A stretch of 64,000 bases of DNA from Brachionus manjavacas (taxonomy: Eukaryota > Rotifera > Eurotatoria > Ploima > Brachionidae): positions 3,827,501-3,891,500 of the forward strand of contig JAHQIY010000005.1 in assembly GCA_019054805.1 (NCBI GenBank), read 5' to 3'. The notes beneath the pieces were generated by a model that was not told the DNA's origin, did no database searches, and saw nothing but the letters and a program-made list of their open reading frames with translations. Shown in pieces: positions 39,065 through 52,140 of this stretch. A program made the translations under genes and the position numbers. How positions within the stretch are numbered: the stretch's first letter is position 1; each line of letters starts with the position of its first letter.

Positions 39065-42000
39065 CTATTTGTTCTCTGTGGTGACAAACTTGGACTCTAT
39101 TTCGCGTTGCTTGCGCGACACCTTCAGCTTACTCTCAGAATCATTTAGCAAATTTTCGCCCGATTGCTTGGCAAAAAGCTTCATTTTGTCCTTAAACGAA
39201 AGCTTTTCGCCTTCAATAATCATATTCTGCTGCATCTGCTGTTGCTGTAGCTTTGCCTTGAGCCGCTGATCCACATACACCTCATTAGCTCCAATAACCG
39301 ATGGCGTGTTGTGCATGTCATCATTTTTGCCATCGTCTCTGTCGAACTCAATGTCGCTGAACATGACTCGCTTGGGATGATGATGACTATGGTGATGATT
39401 GGGCTGTGGCTGGACGGGCAGAGGTGGTGGCGTGCTCGGGCTCGAGTCCAATTGATCGGAGCTCGACGACGAAGAAGTCGCCTTGAGACCATTCGACTTG
39501 GGACTGATCAGTTCGGCCTCTTGCATAAACTGCACATGCTTTTGCGGCTTCAACGCCGACAACTCGCTCAGATCGGTGGACGAACGAGTCGGCACGTGCA
39601 ACACTTCCACCTCCTGAAAATTCTGGACATACTCTTGGCCATTTATGTTGGAACTAGACGTTCGCTCAGTGTACCTCTTAAGCCGTTGCTCTTCTCTCTT
39701 GGCCTCATTGATTCTGTCCATTTTGGACTCATTCTCGTCCTGATTTTGCTTTCGTCGCTGCATTATTTCGTTGGCAAAGCGCTCGCGCACCTCAGGCGCA
39801 TAGTCCAATGTGTCATTTTCATCCACAGTCTGATCCAGAAGGCCATTTAGGCTTTTCATTTCCATCACTCTCTTGTCGAACTCGATTTCTGTGCGCAGTA
39901 TGTTCAATTTGTTCTCTTCCTCATTGGTTCGAAAGGACTTTGATTCCAGATCGTTGAGCATTTCGATGCGTTGCTTTAGCAAGTTGAGTCTGAATTCTTC
40001 GTCGGCCTTTTCTCTGGTCAAAAAGTTGCTCTCTTTTTGGTTGACTATTTTGGCCGTACTTGGCTGAACGTGTGTTTCCGCATGCTGTTCCGAATACTTT
40101 TGTAAATTGAGATTAAAATTTTTGGCAGGTATGACCGGCTTGGCCATGACAGCAGGCGGCGGTGGTCGGCTTTGACCACTCAATGTTTGATTCTCATAAT
40201 TTCGCTGAGCCACACTTGGCGCTTGATTGCTGAAAAGAATGTTTGTTCTGGACACTTTGGCCTCACTGATGCTCACTTGGTTCATTCTGTTTGCCAAGTG
40301 TTGTGGCTGAATGGAGTGCTGACCGTGATGTTGATTGTGAGCGTGAGAATGCGCTTGACGTGGTGTATGCATGGTGTTGTTCTGTGACCAAATGTGCTCG
40401 TACAATTGGCCAAATGACTTGGTTCGTGAATCCTCAATATTTTGGCTTGCAATGTTTTGTCTTATTGGCAATGTCTTGTACTGGTCGTTGGCTCTATTTT
40501 GGTTCACCTTTCCGTACAAGTCCTCGAATTTGTTTTCGTTCTGGTTGTTGTAATTTATTTCGTCCAGTTCGTTGAGAGACGCCTGTCTTTGGCGCGCCGA
40601 CGGACCGAATTGTTTGCTTGGTGATGTTTCTGGCTGGTGGCGTTGTGGTTGTGGTGGTTGAGTTGAAGCGGGCCGTTCACTGCCAAATCTTGGAGCCATT
40701 TCATTTGGCAAATTTCGTTGGTATCTGTTGTCGATTACGACCGGTCTTTCACTGCCGTATCGTATTTGTTGCTCGTTGGGCAGCGTTCGCTGATAAGTTG
40801 GCGAAGTGACTGGCTGATGTTGGGCTGGCTGCCGACTGGGCTGTGGTATCATCCTGGGCACTGGCTGACGGTCCAATATTTCCGAAGACATGGAACGTGC
40901 CCTATACGCCATTTGCTCTTGCTCCTGTGGCGGCTGTTGCTGGTGCAAGTGATGATTTCGGGGCAGTGTAGCCGCCGAGTAATTAGTCTGCGAGATGTTT
41001 TGGTGCAACTGTTGGTTATTGTTCAAAACTGGCATCGATTGAGTTGGATTAAATTGTTGTTGTTGCTTGATGGACTCATTGAGCAATGCTTCCAAGTTGT
41101 GATAGGCAGCGGCGTCTTTGGCAACAGTTAACAAAACAACAGGACCACTTTTGGTCATCAATTCAGCCGCTCTTTCCTGAGTTACATTCACCAAGCTGTT
41201 GTCATCCACTGCCAATAGTTGATCGCCATTTTTCAACCGTCCGTCATCAGCAGCAGCTCCGCCAGACACAACCGACTTGATGTAAATACCAGTCACTTGA
41301 TTAGTGCCCCTTGCAGCCACAATACTAAGACCCAGACCACCATTTTTCTTGGCCAATTTAATCTGCATTACTTGAGGATGTTGACTTTTTACATTGGGCT
41401 CCATTGTGGCCTGATTTTGGGCCTTGATTGGTGCCACATTTGCACTACCATCTGTCTGATCCTTAGTCATGAATTTTTTCCAACTTCCAGGACCATGATT
41501 ATTCTGCCACAGCCAGCAGTGGCCCATATTCTGCAAGCTTTCCAGAAAATCAATCAATCCGGCCGGCAAGCCCTTTATAAACTCGGTTGAGTGGCCATCC
41601 TCGGGCAACAAAAATGGCAATTGCAAGTCCACATCTTCTTCCATTTGCACCATTTTGCCCTCTTGTTTGGCCACCTCGTCAGCAGTGTTTTGTGCAATGG
41701 CAATCAAATTATTGAACAAGAGAGCCGATGGCTGAGGCTCACCAGGAGCCATCACATAATTCTTAATCAAACACTTTATTTGAATTGAATTCAAGGCAAA
41801 ACAATTGGAGCTAATGGTGGACAAAAATTGAATGTCATGTTTGGCCGATTGGAGAAAAAAGGCCGCTTGAGTAACCTTTTGCAGATGACAATCAGCAGCC
41901 AATTCCAGGCCTTGTTTTTCGGCCCAGATTTGAATCTTGTTCAGCCTTCTGCTCAATCGTTCACCCCAAAAGCTGCTGCACAGGCCCGATCTTTGATCGC

Positions 42001-45000
42001 TGACCAGTCTGTTGAACAGCCATATGCTGATATAGTGGAACAATTGGGAAAACAACTGGATGGTGAGCGCAGCATTTACCCTGGAGCCTCGCAGTAGATT
42101 CATAGCTTCGTTTAGAACACCAATGGCATGCTTGAGCATGGGACGCTTCAGATGGTCATTTTGGTTTTCAAACGGATCGCACTCAGAGCTCATTTGGTTC
42201 ACATTTACCTCATCGACATGGTCAGACGGATCGAAAAAACATGCCAACACCTGATCCAGCTGTGACTGCATTATATTAACAATGTATTTAAATGTAATCT
42301 GAACACAGTCGGCCAGTGCCTCTTGGGCGTCAAAGCTAACTTGGCTCAAGTGAATGTCTTGCTTTAGAAAATAGAGCAACTCGGACGAGTTGGCCAGCCA
42401 ATATGGCAACAGGTATTTGTCCGAGTGGTTTAAGTCCACCGCTTCGCGCATATAGTTCACCATTTTGTGAATCAAATAGCCTATTGAGTGCAGCTTGTCG
42501 TTGAATGACAACTCTTGTTTGTACTTGCGCGACAAGCGATAGCGCAGCATCATGTACATGGTGTACACCGGTGCCAGCTTAAATTGCCAGTTGGTGTTTT
42601 GTGAAGTGCATATTTGGGCCAGTAGGGCGTCTTCTCCATTATCGTCCGGGAATTGGAGGAGTCCGGGCAACCCGGACTCGGTCACATTGGGCTGAGATGG
42701 TTGTTTCTGTTGGCTTTGTCGATTGGGCTCGGTGCGGTTCTGCAGCGGCGACACAGCTCGCTTCTGGGGCTCTGCTATTTGGCCATCGTACAAAAGACCG
42801 TAGTTGGCGGGCAGCTGTTGAACTGCTGGTGCCGGCTTGGCCACCACCAAGTTGTTCATTTCATTCGGATTCTCTAGTCTGAACAAACAGTATTTTCCCA
42901 AGCGAATGGTGAAATTGTTGAACAATTGAGTGTGCTCTTTGACAAGCCGGTCGTTGACATAGGTCTCCGCGTAGGGTATCAACAAAAGCTGCAGATTGTC
43001 GCTGGACTTTTTGAGGGCGCAGTGCTTTTTTTCTATGCCCGGAATGGCCGGGTCTATGCGAATGTAGTTCAATGGGTGACTTGAAGCCAAGTGTTTGTCA
43101 TTGCCGATCTCGTAGAAGTCGGACTTTATTTGAATGAGTCTGGGCTGAGGCAGCTCGAAACCCTCGTAGCTGAGCTCGACCAAAAATGGTAGTTTGTTGT
43201 TCATTTCGTTTTTGGTTTCCAATGGTTGGGCGAGAATCGATGGCTTGTTCTGTTGTAAACTTGATTGAGACTGAATTGTGTTGAATTTGTTGGGCACTTG
43301 ATGGTGAGGCTGTTGTTTGTCGGCTTCGTGCTTCTTTTTTTGCTTCCTTATGGCCAGTATGTCCGGTGTGCAGCGTCGTATTTGGAATATTATTGAGGCT
43401 CCGTTGGAGGGATGTTTCATTAGAATTGCTAGTGGACAGGCTGTGTCTTCCAAGATGTACTCTTTTATTTGAGTTCCGTGTTTTTCTCGTTCTTCTCTTG
43501 ACGGAGTGACAACCTAAATTAATTAGTAAATTTTAGTTTAAAATTTCAATGCATAAATCGCTTAATTCAGAGCCTATTCTTATTTTTATTAGTAATATAA
43601 TTTTTCTTTTTTATTTCAAAGCAAATATTTGATCTAAATTATAGAAATTTATGACTCAGTTTTTTGTCAAGTGTCTATTGCAGACTCTTGGCGGTGTCTG
43701 AGTATTTTTTCAAAATTGTTCTTCTTTTTTAAAATTTAGCAATTTTTTCCTCGACATAAAAAATAAAATTTTTTTTTCTCTGTGCTTTTTTTTTTGTTTG
43801 AGCTTGGTTAAAATACCCTCGGGACTTTGGCGTTCCGATACATTGTAAACTTAGTGTAAACAATTCTATATAAGTTTATTATAAACATTTAATTATCTGA
43901 AACTATCAAAAATTTCTACGAATATACTTAACTTAAATTTTTTGATCATTAATTACAAGTTTATCAGAATCCCTATGTTTTTTTTTTGTTTTTTTTTCTT
44001 AACCAAACTAAAAACCCTTAGAAATTCTTTTAACCTACAAACTAATATTGCATTTTAATTAAATCTTTTGGGACTTGACAAATCTTGAAAAGGTGAGCCA
44101 ATTTTCACACATATTATTGGAAATTTCTTTTTCTTTTTTTTTCGAATTAATAATTCAAGCAATCGTTAAAAAAATATTGTTTTTAATCAATAATTATTAT
44201 TTTTTAGAAGTCTTAATCAACAAAAAAATTAACTCAAATAATTTTTTGCAAAAACTCTTTCTTAACATTTATTTTTAATTTAAAGGTTGAAAAAAAAATT
44301 TTTTTTTTATTACCTGGACAAGACAATAGTTGTCAGGATCTTCATTGATAAGGCCATATTTTTCCAATGTTTCTTTTACCGCAAAAGCAGCAGTGTCCTG
44401 ATTAGACATTAGCAATGTTTTATAGGGTATATCGGGCTTGAGGGTTTCTCCATAGACTTTTAGTGTGCCTCCACCATCTTTATTTTTAATCTGTTTCAGT
44501 TTATTTTCTAGTTTTTGCTGTCGGCGTCGCGCCATCACAATTTCCGGGTTCGAAATCGACCGGGTAAAATTACTATCAGGCACTTCTTTGTACAAATGTT
44601 CAGCCACATTAACCTTACTGTTCTCCTTTTGAGCTTCCTTTTGCTTTTGAAGTTTTTTCTTGTCGCGCTTGGACATCCGCTTTTTTTCTCGGATCAAAGT
44701 GTCTCCATGCGAATCAAACTGGACAGTTTTACAGTTTTCATTTTTAAGCAGAAATCTGCCCTCGCGACCATCCTTGCCCCATTCCAGCTGAATCCACAGT
44801 GGCCGCTCATTTGATTCCAACTTTCTCTCCTGTGAATCCACATGTACTTCGTAAATGGCGTAGTCTTTGGGCGACGACAGTGATTTCATATCGGGTCTGA
44901 ATTTTTCTATCAATACCTCAATGACATCCTCTGTAGTAGCCGTGCTGTCCACTCTAATACACTTGGTGGACACTTTTTCGCCGGCGTCCTGGAAATAGAA

Positions 45001-45126
45001 TCTCATGACGCCGTGGAAATCAAGTCTCTCGTTGGGCTGACTCAAGGCGAACAACTCGTATCGGCTGCTATTCCACTCGTTTATCAAACGAGCCAACTCG
45101 CGCTTGTCCATGTTCATTACACTCAT
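39065..45126 (-). CDS. Afadin (canoe) homologue
   Basis: Actin-binding scaffold of adherens junctions and effector of Ras/Rap GTPases. Two exons, 45126-44314 and 43513-39065, joined by an 800-bp intron with frame kept (LVQ/VVTP), total 1753 codons. RA1 lies at about residues 37-130 (FHGVMRFYFQDAGEK, TKCIRVDSTATTEDVIEVL) and RA2 at about 215-320 (GGTLKVYGETLKPDIPYKT). FHA is at 395-482 (FYEIGNDKHL, KKHCALKKS), the dilute (DIL) domain at 589-842 (YTMYMMLRYRLSRKY, LLRGSRVNAALTIQLFSQLF) and PDZ at 983-1075 (GGLGLSIVAARGTNQ). A Gln/Pro/His-rich region is followed by a charged coiled coil (about 1429-1562) and a basic tail. The start MSVMNMDKRELARLINEWN matches the afadin N-terminus in position. 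Two exons are few for so large a gene. Same strand as ZO-1, immediately upstream of it. Confidence 0.97.
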
Positions 45127-48100
45127 TTTGGTATTTACAATGATCAGTTTTTTGTTGTCTAAATTTTGCTTACGTCTTTCTTGTTGGTTAACAATTAATT
45201 AAACTCATTCTAGAGTTATTATCTGTTAAATTAAAATTAAACAATCATAAAAATTGAATCTTTTGGTTGATGCAAAATTTTCAAAGTCTAAAGCCAACAA
45301 ATCTTCAACTTTTGGATCTTGCAACAAACATAATCACAAGTCATACGGATAGAGAAAAATTCAAAATTGCTAGAAATTTTTTGCTAATTAATTTCCTTAA
45401 TTTAAGCTGAATTAATCCTTCGACCAAGTCTCTTTTTATTCTTTTTTTTAAGATTTTAACATTTAAAATAAAAAATAAATATTTTAAAAAATTTTATTGA
45501 TAAAAATTCTTTAGTGATAAGACCTGCTGAAAGATAAGACAAGTCGACTTGCTCAAATGTCTTTTAAATTTGAAAAAAAAAAGGTAATCACTGAAATTTC
45601 TTAATTTTTAAACTCATGCACTTGTAGGTAATTTATTTAATTTCAGACGTACACAGCGTAGGATTTTAAGTTTTCATAAAACTGGGTCGTCACTAATCCT
45701 AGTATTAATAATTAATTATTTTCATTCTCTTATTATTTAAATACACCTTCCATTAATTATGGGCACAAGTACCGCACGGACACGTTTGTTTATCTAAGAG
45801 TTAAACACTGGGCCGGTTTTTGACCAATTCTACGCTTAATAATAAATCAACAAACTTAACAAAACTATGAACTGGATTCCGAAAAAAAAGAGAAATATTT
45901 TTTTCGAAATTTTTTCTTTTAATTATTTTTTTGTTGGGGGTTTAGTTTAGACCAAAATAAACTTTGTTTTATCTACACTAGTTGCTTTATCTTTTATTTT
46001 GATTAGAATTGATTAAAATGAGTGAACAGAAAAGGAAAGAAAAAAGAGTTTAGAAAAAAATCTTTGAAGATAATTTAAGTTGATTTACTGGGCCAGATAA
46101 TACGACCAGATTGAATAAATCATTCCAAGTCCAACTAGTCTTCGAGCATAATTCAGTTTTATCCTGTAATTGAGACGTCTAGATTTGAGAACCTACTAGT
46201 CATTTTGTTACTATTAGAAAATAATATTTACTGATTGTAGTCCAGCAGACTTCACTTTAAATGATTTTAAAATTTTGTCATGAATACGCAAAATCTAGCA
46301 ATTTATTCAAAATGACTACAACTAAAAATAGTGAATGGATTTTAAATGACAAACTATTTGCAAAATATTGAGGACATTGTTGTCACACAGGTATTTTCGT
46401 AATAAAAATGTGTAAATATTTTTCTATTGATATTGAAAAGTGACAGTATTTTCCGTGAAAATAACAAATCAAAATAATAAATTTTTCATAAATTAGAATT
46501 TTCTAATGGACATTGAACTGATGAACTCTTAATAAAAAAAGTTTACCTTTATTTTACCTTTTGAATTAAAAATGTTTAGAAATTAAAATTTTATGTATTT
46601 CTACGTGTCCTTATTTGTAATAAATTCCTAGTTTATTATTTATTTAAACATTCATATTTTTCGATATTTGGCCTTTTAAATTCTACCTCCTAATTACGGC
46701 TATAAACTTTTTGCTTATTTATTTTGGCTACATGAACGACTGACGAGCTAAACTTAACATTTTAAATTTATGGCAATCTTATTTGAGTAAAAGATAAAGA
46801 TTTATAAAACTAGACTTGACCAAAACTGGTTTGTCCTAAAAATTCAAATTCATTCAAAATATTAATATTTAATTTTAGACATTTTTAAAAAAGAAATTAA
46901 TTTATTTCTATCCACTTAGCTATTTTATTCAGCTATTATCTCTTTTTTTTTTAATTTCTCTTTCTTACGACAAGGTATTTTTGTTTTTCATCTTTTTCAG
47001 AAAAATATTTTTCGACTCTAAATAATCTTTTCTTTTTAAAAGAGAATTGTTATTTATTTGATTTATCTAACAGGATTACAAGAAAATTTGGTCTGCAGAA
47101 ATCATTTAAATTTTTGCTGAAACCAAAATATGAAAACTTATGCTTCTTCTAAGAATAATATTAATATTTAAAGCTTATACTCCTAACTAAATTGATAATT
47201 TTATAAAATTAAATGGAAAATATTCAAACTAAATTAACAAACTTAATTTTTGAGAAAAGAACGATAAAAGGCCCTATCTATCAATATTTACTCAAAATCA
47301 AATAAAAATAAAAAAATATTTATTCTTTTTTTAGCAATTATTTACATTGTAAGTATTAACTAATATTTTTTTATTTTTCATTAATGCTAATCCTAAACTA
47401 TTTGATTGCTTTATTTAAAAAATCAATCAAATGTTTTTTCAAATATATTGAAAATAAGCGATTTTGAAAATCTTTGAATTATTTATCTTAAAATTTTACA
47501 ATAAAAGAAATTATAACTTTTTTAAAAAAAATTTTATTAATTTTTTTTTCGTATTTTATTATTTAGAAAAAAAATTAATTTAAAAGACAACCTAAAATTA
47601 CAAAATATCAAATATTAAAATTTTAATATTGTTTTTTTTTCACATTAAAAGCGCTGGACTAATAATACATTTTTCATTTTAAAAAAATCTTAACTAAATT
47701 AAAAAAATATACTTTTCCTAATTGTTTTAATTGCATCCAGTTTTTTTGCTGAATATTGTCTGAATAGAATTATAATTTTTTTTTGTAAAATTTGTGCAAT
47801 GAATAGTAAAATAAAATATTTAGAATTTTTTTAAAACATAAATTGTTCGGAATTAAATGCTCCATCCTTTTTAAGAAGAATACTTTTGGTCAAAATCTCA
47901 TTTTCTCGCTAAATTAAATCTAAAGATCGAATTTTCAATCTAACAAAAAAATAACAATTAGATAAAATCAATATTTGAACCGAAAATACATAAAATTATT
48001 TTAATATTTAAATATGGTTTATTAGGTATAAGCCAAATTATTGAATAATTGGTTTGAATAGTTTTTTTGTGATATTGCCCAAAGATTATTATAACAAAAT

Positions 48101-49160
48101 ATATAATAATTTTCAGAGTAATTACGAGTATTGCTCAAGGTGTAGCCTACAGTTTTTGGTTGATCTAAAGACCTGAAAAGTTTATTTACCTATGGAATTT
48201 AAAATAATTAGTTTTAGTTATAGCATTTTTAGAAAAAAAAATAGTTTACTATTTAAACTAATCAAAACATCTATTCTCGACTAGACTAGAGCATTTTTTT
48301 AATTTAGTAGAAAAATAGTTTGGTTCTCATTAGAAAAAGAGTAGATGATCTAGATTTAAATATATTTAACTCGAAAGAAACGCTGATTTTATTTTAGCAA
48401 AAATTGGTAAAATAATGAATTAAAGGCTGATTGAAATTTTTATCGAATTTATCACTTGGAATAGAACGATTAATTGCTTCATGATAAAAAAATTGGAAAG
48501 GAAATAAATAAATTTTTATGAAATTAAATCCAAGTTTTTTTTTTACACCATGCAATTTCAATATTATTTTTAAAGGTTACAGTTAATTTTTCATTTTATT
48601 TAGACTGTTTTTATCAAATATTAAATAGTCAGTTAGTATGACTGCATGAATTAATATTTTTTTTTCTTACTAATCAGCTTTTTAAAAGGTTAAAAATACA
48701 ACTAAAATAGCAGTAGAAGTAGTAATTCTATACTGAATTCGAAATTAAAAAAATAAAAAATGTTATATTAGGTCATCTCGTAAATAAAATTGTAATAAAC
48801 TATTTATAAAGTATCGGATACAAATTAATGATTTATTGATTTTATAATTACCATTACTCCATCCAATTAATTTCTCATTTAAATTAAACTTTCAAAATTA
48901 TAATATATTCTTAATCTTAATAAAAACCAAAAAATATTTTGGTATAATACAACTTTTTACCTGTAATCCAAACAACACTGATAAAAAAACTTTATATAGA
49001 ATCTTATTATAATTCCTATCTTTTTCACATCATGTAAACTCATTGGGTAGACATATTTAAAGAAAAAAATCACTGACAACTTAAATAATCTGTATTTAAT
49101 GCTCCTTTAGAATAAAAAAATAAAATATAAAAAAAAAGGATTAAATGATAAGAAAAAAAA
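45127..49160. other. 4-kb AT-rich region upstream of afadin
   Basis: No exon is supported. It should contain the afadin promoter. I see only AT-rich, homopolymer-rich sequence. Confidence 0.55.
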
Positions 49161-49325
49161 GTCAGTGAAAATAATTATGATTGTGATGATGACAATGAAA
49201 GCTCTCTAGAAACCGATTTGAATACTGAAGAGTCTGATGATAACAAGACTTTTCGCATGAAAATTAAAAAAAAAATCCAAATTAAACTCGAACTTTTTTT
49301 ATTCAGATCCTGTAGATTCTATCGA
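49161..49325 (+). pseudogene. Acidic coding-like scrap
   Basis: An open frame without a good ATG reads SENNYDCDDDNESSLETDLN and continues EESDDNKTFRMKIKKK before a stop. Acidic N-terminal stretches like this occur in several transposase families, but nothing else of such a gene is present. It could equally be chance or a decayed exon. Confidence 0.2.
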
Positions 49326-49493
49326 TAAATGAAGATTCTTATTTCAAAAGATTGAAATTTTTGATCGGAAAAAATTAAACGTCTCTATATTTGTTATCTT
49401 TGATTTTACAACAAAATGTCAATTCATTTTAACGGTGAAAAAATTTATTTTTTCTAATTTTTATTTTTAACTTAAATTTTTTAATTTATTTAT

Positions 49494-49820
49494 TTAAAAA
49501 AAATAGTTTAGGCAAAGCCTTGGCCGGTTGGAATGGAAGCTTAGTACTTCCTCAAGTGTTTCATTATTTCTTTCAAAATCGGCAGTTATTTTTTTTATTT
49601 GTTTTTCGCTCATAAACATAGATATTCTTAATTTTTTCACCACCTTTGGCGATCCATTTTTCTCTTCTTGTTGCTCCAATATATTTGGAAAAATGTTTTG
49701 ACTTTTTTCTTCGATTCTTTCCATCTTTTGGTCCAATTTAAAACACTTTTCTGAAAAAATTTTTTGAAAATAAAAAATAATTTTGTTTATTACTACGACT
49801 GTTTTTAATTCCAAATTCAT
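49494..49820 (-). CDS. Hypothetical small protein, uncertain
   Basis: A 108-codon frame. The C-terminal two thirds are hydrophilic with heptad-like spacing (KLDQKMERIEEKSQNIF, EKQIKKITADFERNNETLEE), which looks coding. The N-terminal part contains a possible 50-bp intron (GTAGTAATAA ... TTTTTTCAG), but the join does not keep frame in the obvious way. No known domain. It may be a gene fragment or a rapidly evolving gene. Confidence 0.35.
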   Translation of the reverse strand: MNLELKTVVVINKIIFYFQKIFSEKCFKLDQKMERIEEKSQNIFPNILEQQEEKNGSPKVVKKLRISMFMSEKQIKKITADFERNNETLEEVLSFHSNRPRLCLNYFF

Positions 49821-50289
49821 GTCATCATTGCTAAAATTGGATATGAGATTTTTCGAAAAATGTCCAAAGGATTATAGGTAAAATTATACTAAAAACATTA
49901 GTTTTTAATTCATTGATAAAAATTTTGATAAACTAAATAATATTTTGGGACATTAATGAGCGGAGAGAATCTTTCCTGTTCATCAATTCTTATATAATTA
50001 ATTTTATTCTTAAAATGGCTTCTATATTCTAAAAAAAAATTCACATTGATTATTAATAAAAATGATTGAATTTTTTATTATTAAATATTTTATTTGTTGT
50101 CCTTGTCCGAAATCTTTCACAGACCTTTTTTGACTCTAAGTCTTCTTGAATGCTTTGAGTCACAATCAAACTCAACTTGAAACTTGCGACTCATATCATA
50201 ATTTTGAGAAAGAATAAAAAAATTTTTTTTAATTTATTATTCAAATTTAACAAAAATTAAAATCAATTTTCTCCAATAATTCTAAATTT
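49821..50289. other. Non-coding gap
   Basis: AT-rich sequence with no supported feature. Confidence 0.5.
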
Positions 50290-51040
50290 TTAAAATTTGA
50301 ATAAATTTTTCTTTAGAAATCTTATACAAATTCCTGATTTACAAACATCCTCTTTATAAAGTGATTTAACTTTGGCTTGATCGAAGTTGAAATCTATCGG
50401 TTTACCTGAAAGAAACTCATTAAGATAATTCTGACAATAATCATAATTAAATTCCTCATGCAAAGACAGTTCCCAATCAACAGCCTTTTTAAAAAATAAC
50501 TTTTCAAGTCCACATTCGTCAACATATTTTTTGATTTCCAGATTTTTAATTTGTTCTTCTAAAAATAGACTGGAAATATTTAAATCATTAATTTTAAACA
50601 ACTATAATCAATTTTCAATTTTTAAAAAACTAAAAACTCTATTTCATTTTTAACATTTTTTTTGCAATAATTGGGTTTAAACGAAGGCGTAAGCCATTCG
50701 GACAAAAAAGAAAAAATTAATTTTAAACTGCAAAACAATGTGAGCTGCTTCATGAACGATTAATTCAAAAAACTTGCATTTAATAGTTAATGCTAATTTG
50801 TTGATATCATCCAATTTATTTAGCATTTCAACAATCCAATTGGTATTTATATAAATTCTGTCTTTTCCTGAAAATCCATAAACATTATTAAATTTACATT
50901 CGAAAAAAATCAATATAAGATTTTGGTAGTTAAAAGAACTTTTGACCAAAACAATTTTATCAATTGATTTATTAATTGGAAACTTTTCATACAAATTTGT
51001 TTTATTTTGGGATTGGTTCAACAAATATCTTGGTTATCAA
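50290..51040 (-). pseudogene. HExxH metallopeptidase-like gene, broken or incompletely modelled
   Basis: Two minus-strand blocks. The first (to 50677) includes DRIYINTNWIVEMLNKLDD and then FFELIVHEAAHIVLQ; the HEAAH at 50754-50740 fits the zinc-binding HExxH of gluzincin-type peptidases. The second (50601-50290) begins after possible acceptors and reads KKYVDECGLEKLFFKKAVDWELS, where the Glu could supply a third ligand, then a polar tail ending FLKKNLFKF. No intron that joins the blocks in frame was found, no ATG precedes the first block (its frame runs back to a TAA via an acceptor-like CCAAG), and stops separate the blocks. Either it is a decayed member of a lineage-specific family or the exon structure escapes manual reading. 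I do not recognise a named family. Confidence 0.45.
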
Positions 51041-52140
51041 CACATCCTGAGTTGTTCAATTTTTAATTAGAATATTTTTCTTTTATCACAATTTTTTCAT
51101 CTTTAAAAAATTTGCAAAACATTTTTTTTCAATTTCTATTTGATTTTTGAATTTTTAGAAAAATTTTCAATGTATTTAAAGTATCAACTGTGAAAATATC
51201 AGAATAACTATTTTTATTCCTATTTTTAGATTAGAAAAAATGACAGTTGATGTTTTTGTCAGTTTATACGAGAAAACTTTAAGTCTAAATGAAAAATTTT
51301 CTTTTAAAGAATTATTGGAAATTGAATACTAAAAAGGAAAATTTTATTTCCTAAATTCAGCTTCTGCAAAGCTGCTTTTAAATTCCATGCATGCATGAAA
51401 AAGTATGAAAACTAAATTGTAAGGTAAATCCTAAAAAAGCTCTCTTTTGAAGTTAAATTGATGCATCTGTTGACACATTATTTAAAAGTTTTACAAATAA
51501 ATTTTAGCCCACTTGAAAATAAATAATTTTTTTTCTTTTTTTTTCAAACCATCACCACCATACCTAAAAACTGATTTTTTTTTTCATTTTTAAAAAATTC
51601 TTTCTTAGATTCTTTAGCAATTTAAATTAAAAATAAGAATAATATTAATTTAACTAATATAAATTACCCTTGCAAATAAGTGCCCCCTAAGACCCCCTTT
51701 TAAAAAGCTAGTCAAAAGTGGCTTAGTTCTATCTATGTTCTCTCCTTGTAAAGCATGCTCAGATCCTTATGTAATATTTTATTTGAAGCAAATTTTATAT
51801 CTTCTAAGAACCTAAATTCTTCTGTAAAGATACGATTTTAATGGTCCTTATTTGCAAGGGTATACGGTGTTTGTTTTGAAAAATCAAAAAAGTTAAAAAA
51901 AAATTAGATAATTTATGCACCTCATTGTAAGAATTTACGAAATTTTAATTGTTTATAGTTGAATGATGACTTAATTTTTCTTTAAATTTGAATTTCTTTT
52001 TTCATTCAAAAAAATACAAGCCATCATTAATCCATATTTAATCAATTTAAAGATCTAATAAAAAAATTTATTTTACAAAAAAATCATATTAAAGCTAATA
52101 AAAATAAAATTAATTTCAAAAATCATTTATAATTTTTTTT
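51041..52140. other. Intergenic, contains a MITE
   Basis: Apart from the MITE at 51667-51860 no feature is supported. A frame MFCKFFKDEKIVIKEKYSN on the minus strand near 51120 is too short to call. Confidence 0.5.
51667..51860. mobile_element. 194-bp MITE with TA target duplication
   Basis: Starts CCCTTGCAAATAAG and ends with its exact reverse complement CTTATTTGCAAGGG; TA flanks both sides (51665-51666 and 51861-51862). TIR plus TA duplication without coding capacity is the mark of a Tc1/mariner-type MITE. It interrupts no recognised gene. Confidence 0.85.

Noticed and set aside
40172-42882. Many plus-strand ORFs across the afadin long exon
   Set aside because: All lie antisense to a continuous, domain-bearing afadin reading frame.
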